Source: JBNGDW01 sp049975325 (GTDB lineage: Bacteria > Cloacimonadota > Cloacimonadia > JGIOTU-2 > JBNGDW01). Taken from it: a DNA stretch of 51,090 bases. The notes beneath the pieces are model-generated. The model was not told the origin of the DNA, made no database searches, and was given only the letters and a program-made list of their open reading frames with translations. The stretch covers positions 1-51,090 of the forward strand of contig JBNGDW010000002.1 of NCBI GenBank assembly GCA_049975325.1. Direction: 5' to 3'. Every line of letters starts with the position of its first letter. Positions within the stretch are counted from its first letter, which is position 1. Positions 44,513 through 51,090 of this stretch are shown in pieces. Made by a program: the position numbers and the translations under genes.

Positions 44513-47134
44513 TTAAATATTAAAATTCCAATCTATCTGTAGCCGAATGGATCTTTCTTTATGCTTTGTCTGTGGAATATAATTTTCTCCTTCTATTGGC
44601 TCGTTATACTGTCTGAGATATAATTCTTCATCTTTATATTGTTTGACTTTATACTTAAAAGAGAGAGCAAGATTAGGAGAAATTCTATCGTAGAGCGTAA
44701 ACCAGTATTTCATCCCCTCGCTTCCCATAAAATCAATCTCCATATCTTCCCAATCCCAATGGCTTATACCATGACCATTCCAGAAGAGGATAGACCCCTG
44801 AATCTGGAAATAATCGGTAAAGTTATGTGTAAAATTTGCCGCAATGTATTCCCCATGATTAAGCACATCAGCGGTTGACACCAGTGTATCACCTGGCTCA
44901 GCACTATTGGTCAAACTAGTATATGGCGCCATCCATACCTTGTTATAGCGATACTCAAGTTCAAGTCTATCTCTATTGGTTAGATAAAAGATAATTCGAG
45001 GTGTGGTTTCGCTTGTTTTTGAAACGGACCTTGCCGCGTAGTCTTCGTACCGATTTGTTTGCCATTTTTGTTTTAGTCGTATACTTACATCGGAGATAGG
45101 TCTATAATCTAATTCTCCTTGAAATCGTACACTTCGACGTCCATCAGACTTGCGCTCCCATATATCAAGATATGCCCTTGTGAGTGTTAACTTACGATGG
45201 AGCCTATAGTAGTTGGTTTCAAGATAGATACCTTCTTCTGGTTGGGACCAAGGAGAATTATAATAAACCTGTGAGACAAGGGGATTTTTTAGGTAATATT
45301 GTTTTTCAAGGATGGTGCCATCAAACCTTTCATGTTCAGCAAAAGGTCGTGCATAAGGATTATCAAATTCCAAATCATAATTGCGATAGAGCATAACCAA
45401 GCTAAAATTATCAAAGTTGAGCAAGCCACTTGCCACAATTGCCTTGGGATCATCACCGAGCTTAAGAGGAGAGCCATCTACTTCTAATTCAGCATACTCA
45501 CCCTGCAAGGTTAGCCTATCATAGTTAGTGAGCCAATCAAATCCATACACACGACGGTAGTTGCGCTCGTATTTATCTGTTCGTGTAGAATAAAGGGAAG
45601 CAATTTCTGAATCTGTGGTATTAATCTTATCATAATAATAGCTATCCGCAATCAAAAATTCCCCAACCGAATTATTAGGGTTTATGGTAAAATGTTTGTT
45701 ATACTCTGTTTCATACGCAGTGATACCCACACAAGTTCCAGTAATCGGTGAGAATTCTATATGCCCTCCACGAAGAATTTCTCTTAATGTATCTCGTCGT
45801 GGAGCCATATTTATCTCCGGGAGTGGGTTCTCTAAGCCTGGTCTATATTGATTAAAATATGCTTCAGCCTCCTCTAATTGCTCATTTGTAAAACGAGGGC
45901 GAGAAACTATATAGTAAAAGAAATCATCCTCATCATCAATTATGCCATTATAGTTGCTATCCCAGAGAATTGCATCCTTTTTATCATCAGAATAGAAAAG
46001 TGAGGCATTTAAAAAGGCATTATTATATTCTAAAGCCACACCATTTAATTGAAACTCTTCAGTTGTAGAAAGGTCTGGAAACACTCCTTGTATACGCTTT
46101 GAGTATTGATAACCAGTTCTCCGAGCACTAAAATCATCGGTGTTCTCCATAACCAGTCCCTGGCCATAACTGGCTCTATAATTCCCCAGAATTATCTTGG
46201 TATTGATAGGTGTCAGGTTAAACGAAAGGGCTTTTTTGGAATGTTCATTAAAAGTGGTTGCCATCTCCTCATCAAACTGCATAAGATTGAAATTTCTGGT
46301 CTCACCTTTATTTGCAAACAGAAGCACTCCTGCATCCACATCAATCCAGTCCTCCAGCCGCACCCTCAATTTATGTGAAACCTCTGGAGGAGCATTATCA
46401 AGATTATAAAGTCCCCACATGGAAAATTTCTCGTTGACGCTATCTGGGACAAAGCTTTCGCGTAGTATTTCCTCGTACTCTTCATCTTCAGAAAACGGGC
46501 CAGTATTTAACTTATAGCGATAATTAAAATACATTCTGCTTGCATCTTCAGGTTCCTCGTAAGAAACATAATGACGAATCCTGCTCAAACCATAATAGGT
46601 TGCCCCGGGTGTATTTCTAAGAGACTGCCAATCTGCGAAGGTAGAGACTCTACGCTGGTCTAAAATCGCCTTTACATCAACAGGAGAAATAATCGGTAAG
46701 TTTAAGATCTCGCGATAGGTAGCAGTATTTATATTTATAGGTGAAATCAAGATATCTTCCCATAAATCAGTAATTGATTCCTGTGCCCCTCCTTCATCAT
46801 AAGTAAGGTCTCGAATAAGATAATATATCTGATCTCGCCGCTGAGCAACCTCATCATAGTCTGTATATGGCACAATCTTTACCAATGGTTTAATGCGATT
46901 AAATGTTTTCTGATCAATACTTTTTATATCTCGAAGTTCATATACAGACTCAAAATATTTAATGTATGTGCGATAATAGTAAATATCTTCTGCCTGCTCT
47001 TCTGTTATTGGTAAAGATTTTATCTCTGCTAAGGGGGCCTGATTTAAATCAATCTGATCTACATCCACTTCATCAGCATAAAGAAAAAAATTGCTGGCAA
47101 ATATGCAAATCAAAAGAGTTATTAGTTTTCTCAT
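44513..47134 (-). CDS. Exported helix-hairpin-helix protein with C-terminal beta-barrel
   Basis: The 873-residue protein has a signal peptide (residues 1-20) and then two ComEA-like helix-hairpin-helix blocks. One is near residues 25-85 (IDLNQAPLAEIKSLPITEEQAEDIYYYR) and one near 130-185 (INTATYREILNLPIISPVDVKAILDQRR). From about residue 210 to the end it is a long series of amphipathic beta-strands ending RLQIDWNFNI, consistent with an outer-membrane barrel. Helix-hairpin-helix motifs bind DNA in ComEA, so a role in DNA handling at the envelope is possible, though in FCB bacteria such proteins are uncharacterised. The small coiled-coil gene ends 2 bases upstream. Confidence 0.75.
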   Translation of the reverse strand: MRKLITLLICIFASNFFLYADEVDVDQIDLNQAPLAEIKSLPITEEQAEDIYYYRTYIKYFESVYELRDIKSIDQKTFNRIKPLVKIVPYTDYDEVAQRRDQIYYLIRDLTYDEGGAQESITDLWEDILISPININTATYREILNLPIISPVDVKAILDQRRVSTFADWQSLRNTPGATYYGLSRIRHYVSYEEPEDASRMYFNYRYKLNTGPFSEDEEYEEILRESFVPDSVNEKFSMWGLYNLDNAPPEVSHKLRVRLEDWIDVDAGVLLFANKGETRNFNLMQFDEEMATTFNEHSKKALSFNLTPINTKIILGNYRASYGQGLVMENTDDFSARRTGYQYSKRIQGVFPDLSTTEEFQLNGVALEYNNAFLNASLFYSDDKKDAILWDSNYNGIIDDEDDFFYYIVSRPRFTNEQLEEAEAYFNQYRPGLENPLPEINMAPRRDTLREILRGGHIEFSPITGTCVGITAYETEYNKHFTINPNNSVGEFLIADSYYYDKINTTDSEIASLYSTRTDKYERNYRRVYGFDWLTNYDRLTLQGEYAELEVDGSPLKLGDDPKAIVASGLLNFDNFSLVMLYRNYDLEFDNPYARPFAEHERFDGTILEKQYYLKNPLVSQVYYNSPWSQPEEGIYLETNYYRLHRKLTLTRAYLDIWERKSDGRRSVRFQGELDYRPISDVSIRLKQKWQTNRYEDYAARSVSKTSETTPRIIFYLTNRDRLELEYRYNKVWMAPYTSLTNSAEPGDTLVSTADVLNHGEYIAANFTHNFTDYFQIQGSILFWNGHGISHWDWEDMEIDFMGSEGMKYWFTLYDRISPNLALSFKYKVKQYKDEELYLRQYNEPIEGENYIPQTKHKERSIRLQIDWNFNI

Positions 47135-47136
47135 AT

Positions 47137-47460
47137 CTATCCTGTTAGTAACAAAATAAGTTCTAATATTACCAAAATTAATAACATAACCGCTATGGAA
47201 TTAAGCCAAAAAACTCTTGTGGTGAGTTTTTCCACACGATTTCTTAATTCTTTGATCTCATCGTGCATTCTTTTTTCAAATATCTCGTATCTCCGTGTTA
47301 TCTCTCTGGCATCCCTGGCACTTGACCTTGTTTCCCAATCCTTAATTGTCCGATTAAGAGATTCAAATATGAGTTTTACAACTCCTTTTGCTATAGTTCC
47401 AGAAAGGGAAGAAGATTCTTTTTTGTTTGTTGTATCCCTGGACTGTTTTTTCTGTTTCAT
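47137..47460 (-). CDS. Small coiled-coil protein with C-terminal membrane anchor
   Basis: The 107-residue protein has no recognised family. The N-terminus is basic and polar, residues about 40-80 are a charged coiled coil, and the last 22 residues (about VFWLNSIAVMLLILVILELI) form one membrane helix. It ends 2 bases before the helix-hairpin-helix gene and starts 25 bases after the PorV-like gene, so it is likely co-expressed with both. A tail-anchored adaptor is a plausible but unproven role. Confidence 0.65.
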   Translation of the reverse strand: MKQKKQSRDTTNKKESSSLSGTIAKGVVKLIFESLNRTIKDWETRSSARDAREITRRYEIFEKRMHDEIKELRNRVEKLTTRVFWLNSIAVMLLILVILELILLLTG

Positions 47461-47485
47461 AATTTTCCCATCTTACTTTAAGAGA

Positions 47486-48358
47486 TTAAAATTCATATCC
47501 GAGAGAAATATGATGCGTTGGGTCAAGGACAGCATGGGTTTTCAAACCATAATCAAACCTGATTCCTTTAACCAAGAATCCAAAACCAAATGATATACTG
47601 TTTGGATAGGTGGAGGCGCCTGTACGAAGCCAGAAGTTATCGATCATCTCATATTCTACACCAAATGATACTTTTGTTTCTTCTGAAAATTTTTGCTTTA
47701 GGTTGAGCTCGGTAATAACCTTATCGTAGGGCTGATAAGCCACTCCGATGGTAAAGAAACGTGAAAGGTCATAGGTTCTGTTATCTCCTACAGATGGGCT
47801 ATTTAGATTTTTTGCTGCAAATGCTATTTTGATTCGGTCATACAGTATGGCAAGAGTACCTATATCCAACCCAAAGACTGATTCTTCTCCCATATCCACT
47901 CCTCCCACACTCTCGCCAAATGAGAGATAATTGAGTGTCAAACCATAACCAAGATACCACTGAGAATGAACATCCCCGATAAGGAGAAAGGAATGTGCCA
48001 GAGAGAAGGTTGCTTCACTCTGTAGGTTCACATCCTGATATTCAACATCCATAGTTTGCAGACCGATACCAACAGTTCCATATTTTGGCAAATGATATGA
48101 AAACGCGGCGGTTTTCAGCACCTCAAACTCCTGACTAAAGAGTTGGGCATAACTTGCATTTACTCCTGCCTGTGCAACATCCAAGCCGCCCGGATTATAA
48201 AAGATAACACTGGGGTCTGAGCAACTAGCAATAGCAGCATTTCCCATACCCCTTGCTCTAGCTGAAGGCTCATAATCACTAAAGATATTTGTCGCTATGT
48301 CAGCAAATGCTGAGCTACTAAAGATTAATAAAAGTATTGTTATTAAAATCTTTCTCAT
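47486..48358 (-). CDS. PorV/PorQ-family outer membrane protein
   Basis: The 290-residue protein has a signal peptide (residues 1-19) and the family start SARARGMGNAAIASCSDPSVIFYNPGGL at about 32-59. Beta-strands then lead to a terminal HHISLGYEF with C-terminal Phe. PorV and PorQ act with the type IX secretion system of Bacteroidota, where PorV shuttles cargo with C-terminal domains. Here it lies 122 bases downstream of a large secreted protein with an Ig-like C-terminus. No other type IX components are in the window. Start and length fit the family. Confidence 0.82.
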   Translation of the reverse strand: MRKILITILLLIFSSSAFADIATNIFSDYEPSARARGMGNAAIASCSDPSVIFYNPGGLDVAQAGVNASYAQLFSQEFEVLKTAAFSYHLPKYGTVGIGLQTMDVEYQDVNLQSEATFSLAHSFLLIGDVHSQWYLGYGLTLNYLSFGESVGGVDMGEESVFGLDIGTLAILYDRIKIAFAAKNLNSPSVGDNRTYDLSRFFTIGVAYQPYDKVITELNLKQKFSEETKVSFGVEYEMIDNFWLRTGASTYPNSISFGFGFLVKGIRFDYGLKTHAVLDPTHHISLGYEF

Positions 48359-48480
48359 AGGTATCCTCTCGTTATAAATTTAATTTATCCCATTTATTTC
48401 TAAGGAGAAATTCTACATTCTTGATACTCGTTTCTGCTTGCTCCGGCTGATGGGCTATGGCTAAACTTCTTTTATCCATT

Positions 48481-51090
48481 TTAATTTTTCAATGGTGCTG
48501 ATATTACAATTGGTGCTATATCTGTCTTTTTACTGCCAGATTGCCTGTCTATTACCTCCAGATGGCAGATGTATAATCCAGGAGGGAGTGTATTCCAGCT
48601 CTCATCCTTACCATTCCATACAATAGTTTCCGAACCTTTTGAAACTTTGTTAAAGAATGTATGTACGAGATTTCCCTCGCTGTTATACAGCCTCAAGATC
48701 ACCTTATCTAATTCTTTTCTTGCATGCACCTGGATTTCTATTTTTTCTCCAAGTGAGGGACAGAATGTGCGAGGAGGGACTTTAAGAGACGCGGTTAAAT
48801 TTACAGGAGTGATTGAAAACGATTCGAGTTTCGCTGGCGCGCCCTCTGGATATGTAGTTACCTCTTCCGTTGTCGTATCAGTTATAGCAACATAGAAATA
48901 GACGGTTGTTCCAGCAGGTTGCCCCGGAAGAGTCACAAAATACTGCTCAGAGACTTTTTCTTCCCAAGGCTCCATTTCAAGTGCTTGAAAGGGAAGATGC
49001 TGTTCTGTCCGCCAATAGAACACCACACTGTCACATGCCCCAATATAATCTTCCGGACAGGTAAAGATTACTGTAACTGAATCGCCAGGCTCAGGCTGTG
49101 CCGGAACAATATCAAAATAGTCTGTAATAAGACCAGATAGCTGAAGATGGTCTTGATATCCAGGCAGAATCTGCAACTTACCCTGATACACACTGGCTAT
49201 ACCGCATGCTTTTATTATATCCCCTACTGAAAATTCTCCGAGTTCAAGCCCGGTTGTATCCCATACTCGGACAGTAAATGTTGTTCCTGAGCCATCAGTA
49301 AGATTAATATTTGTACCACCACCAGCGTAATATATTTCCTCTATCTCTCCTGTTATTTGTACAAGAGTACCTTCAAGCGCAAGAGAATTTACATGACTAA
49401 AGGTTATGATTAGTGGAGTTGGTTCTGGCTGCCCGGTTGCGAGTACTGTTACCACCGGATTAGTAATCTCTGTTGTAGGATCACCATAGCTATCTACATA
49501 TTCTGTTACGGTTCCTGTTATTTCAACAAGATTGCCCCTTTCAAGCTCTTCAATAACATTGCTATCGTAAATGTTTATTCCTCTTCCCGAATTATCTTGG
49601 ACATAAGCCTTGGTCAATCCTGTTTGGATAACATTTACGCCAATCGTGACAACTCCACATACTGTGACTTCCTGACCCTCGTAAGCTTCTGGACGGGCTT
49701 GAATATCTGCAATAAGGTCATACTCCCCAGGCGAATACCCAGTAAAGTCTATTGTACTGTTTGGTTCAATTTGATTTCCGGCTAAATCTTCGACATTAGA
49801 AACTGTCAGCGTATAGATTTCCCCTGGTGTTTGCTCTGAAGTAGTTAAAACAACATTCTTCTCATCAGGCTGAAGGTCAGCTGCAGAGATATCCAATCCC
49901 TCTATACTGTAATTCGCAATATCCTCTGCGCTCTGCTGCGACACTTTTTCACTAAATGTAACTCTTACAGTAGTGGAAGAAGTGGCATTTGCACTTACTA
50001 ATGTGGGTGGAGTTGTATCCGCACCTGCCTCGTGTGACCCCAGATAATCAAAGGTATCTATTTCATAAACAATCCATTCTGAGTCATCAGCATTTGTGCC
50101 GGCAGAAGATAGCCAATCAGTGTTTCCTTGTGTTATTTCTGCTTTCCTTACGAGGGTATGATCTTGGGTAGCTTCTGATACTCCGGCTACATCCCAACCG
50201 GTAATTGGGTCTTCAGTTGCTACTCCAATTACATCAATTAAAGTCCAGGTTTGCCCGCCATCTGTGGTTTTTCCCAAACCTCTCGCATCATTTCCATTGA
50301 AATGAACCACACTGGGATATGACAGGATTTCATCGGCAACTGCCTGTAATGTACTATTGGCTTGATCTGTCGTTATAACCCACACATCCCCCGCTGCAAT
50401 AGATGCACCCTCAGGGAAATAGTGCCAGTATTGCCAACCGTTACCATTTGTTGATTGAGCTATTCTGTAATTTGAAAGACTAATTTCAGAATCTGCTCCA
50501 TTGTAAATTTCTAATGCCTTATTTTGGCTGCTTCCCTCAATATACTCAGAGAAAAAGACATTCTCGCCTCCACCCCCAGGCGAATACCCAGTAAAGTCTA
50601 TTGTACTGTTTGGTTCAATTGAATTTCCGGCTAAATCTTCGACATTAGAAACTGTCAGCGTATAGATTTCCCCTGGTGTTTGCTCTGAAGTAGTTAAAAC
50701 AACATTCTTCTCATCAGGCTGAAGGTCAGCTGCAGAGATATCCAATCCCTCTATACTGTAATTCGCAATATCCTCTGCGCTCTGCTGCGACACTTTTTCA
50801 CTAAATGTAACTCTTACAGTAGTGGAAGAAGTGGCATTTGCACTTACTAATGTGGGTGGAGTTGTATCCGCACCTGCTGTACTGACAACTATTTCGCCAA
50901 TTTCCCATGTGCCGGCATTTGATGTGCTTGAGGTATATTTAAAAGCAATATAGACCGTTGATTCTCCATCGTATGTTGATAAATCTACAGTATCAACATC
51001 CACAAAATCCCAGCTATTACCAGTTGAACGACCTGTGACTGTCTGCTCTTCCCAGGTTGCACTGTTCGGGTCTCCGAATCCAGTATAATC
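48481..51090 (-). CDS. Large modular secreted protein with repeated Ig-like domains (N-terminus beyond window)
   Basis: The frame is open from the window edge (51090) to 48481, at least 869 residues. In order it shows the end of a DUF5017-like beta-sandwich (DFVDVDTVDLSTYDG...VYIAFKYTS), a Big_5-type Ig domain (TLVSANATSSTTVRVTFSEKV), a lamin-tail domain (VFFSEYIEGSSQNKALEIYNG), a second nearly identical Big_5 copy, an OB-fold module (DLIADIQARPEAYEGQEVTV) and a C-terminal FlgD-like Ig domain (VILRLYNSEGNLV...WNGKDE). These are typical of cell-surface or secreted adhesion and nuclease-associated proteins. No catalytic domain is visible in the retained part. Confidence 0.78.
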   Translation of the reverse strand, partial: DYTGFGDPNSATWEEQTVTGRSTGNSWDFVDVDTVDLSTYDGESTVYIAFKYTSSTSNAGTWEIGEIVVSTAGADTTPPTLVSANATSSTTVRVTFSEKVSQQSAEDIANYSIEGLDISAADLQPDEKNVVLTTSEQTPGEIYTLTVSNVEDLAGNSIEPNSTIDFTGYSPGGGGENVFFSEYIEGSSQNKALEIYNGADSEISLSNYRIAQSTNGNGWQYWHYFPEGASIAAGDVWVITTDQANSTLQAVADEILSYPSVVHFNGNDARGLGKTTDGGQTWTLIDVIGVATEDPITGWDVAGVSEATQDHTLVRKAEITQGNTDWLSSAGTNADDSEWIVYEIDTFDYLGSHEAGADTTPPTLVSANATSSTTVRVTFSEKVSQQSAEDIANYSIEGLDISAADLQPDEKNVVLTTSEQTPGEIYTLTVSNVEDLAGNQIEPNSTIDFTGYSPGEYDLIADIQARPEAYEGQEVTVCGVVTIGVNVIQTGLTKAYVQDNSGRGINIYDSNVIEELERGNLVEITGTVTEYVDSYGDPTTEITNPVVTVLATGQPEPTPLIITFSHVNSLALEGTLVQITGEIEEIYYAGGGTNINLTDGSGTTFTVRVWDTTGLELGEFSVGDIIKACGIASVYQGKLQILPGYQDHLQLSGLITDYFDIVPAQPEPGDSVTVIFTCPEDYIGACDSVVFYWRTEQHLPFQALEMEPWEEKVSEQYFVTLPGQPAGTTVYFYVAITDTTTEEVTTYPEGAPAKLESFSITPVNLTASLKVPPRTFCPSLGEKIEIQVHARKELDKVILRLYNSEGNLVHTFFNKVSKGSETIVWNGKDESWNTLPPGLYICHLEVIDRQSGSKKTDIAPIVISAPLKN
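49725..50028. repeat. Direct repeat, copy A (304 bp)
   Basis: This 304-base segment is repeated 849 bases further on with only two base changes (adjacent positions, NQIEP versus NSIEP). It encodes one Big_5 Ig-like domain. Confidence 0.9.
50574..50877. repeat. Direct repeat, copy B (304 bp)
   Basis: This is the partner of the segment at 49725-50028, with 302 of 304 bases identical. The two copies flank the lamin-tail module in the same gene. Confidence 0.9.

Noticed and set aside
1..51090. tRNA, rRNA or CRISPR arrays
   Set aside because: I saw no T-loop/acceptor pattern, conserved rRNA stretch or regularly spaced direct repeats by eye. A covariance-model scan would be decisive.

Overview
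The window looks like a metagenome-derived piece of an AT-rich, anaerobic, Gram-negative bacterium. An outer membrane is implied by PorV/FadL-like barrels, an EnvC-like divisome activator and a long periplasmic TPR protein. Anaerobic metabolism is implied by pyruvate:ferredoxin oxidoreductase, a multi-Fe-S flavin dehydrogenase and radical-SAM chemistry. Secreted proteins ending in YPNP-type or FlgD-like Ig tails, together with PorV homologues, suggest an FCB-affiliated candidate phylum of the Cloacimonadota, WOR-3 or Marinimicrobia type. The lineage is inference; no rRNA or tRNA is visible. A run of 10 N inside nifJ marks an assembly gap.

Layout. Positions 1-3004: the end of a heptosyltransferase-like gene, a CDP-glycerol-type transferase and a secreted clostripain-family protease. 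Positions 3323-8192 (minus): a nucleotide-sugar dehydrogenase overlapping a two-gene flavin/Fe-S dehydrogenase. Positions 8489-15633: housekeeping genes (pgk, DUF2809, YigZ, DUF523, cold-shock protein, dGTPase, prfB with its programmed +1 frameshift, lysS). Positions 15721-19238 (minus): nifJ. Positions 19369-24528: an EnvC-like activator, DUF72, an archaeal-type UPF0282 metallo-hydrolase, an Mth938-like protein and purA. Positions 24738-33283: a 1198-residue TPR protein, a heterodimeric ABC exporter and a secreted protein with a sorting-like tail. Positions 33471-34307 (minus): remains of a formylglycine-generating-enzyme-like gene. Positions 34379-39365: an AmmeMemoRadiSam locus (radical SAM enzyme, membrane spermidine-synthase-like protein, Memo-AMMECR1 fusion). 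Positions 39544-51090 (minus): a broken porin, D-amino-acid transaminase, 5'-nucleotidase, FadL/PorV-like barrels, a helix-hairpin-helix barrel protein and a large modular secreted protein with an internal 304-bp duplication.

Two observations stand out. First, a 16-bp palindrome close to TCCGCCAGCTGGCGGA occurs eight times between 19.5 and 40.7 kb. Five copies lie inside unrelated genes in the same reading frame and add an RQLAD-like peptide, so this looks like a protein-tolerated dispersed palindromic element. Second, both the radical SAM enzyme and the Memo-AMMECR1 fusion carry N-terminal export or anchor sequences and flank a polytopic membrane aminopropyltransferase-like protein. This suggests a membrane-associated or extracytoplasmic form of this functionally unassigned system.
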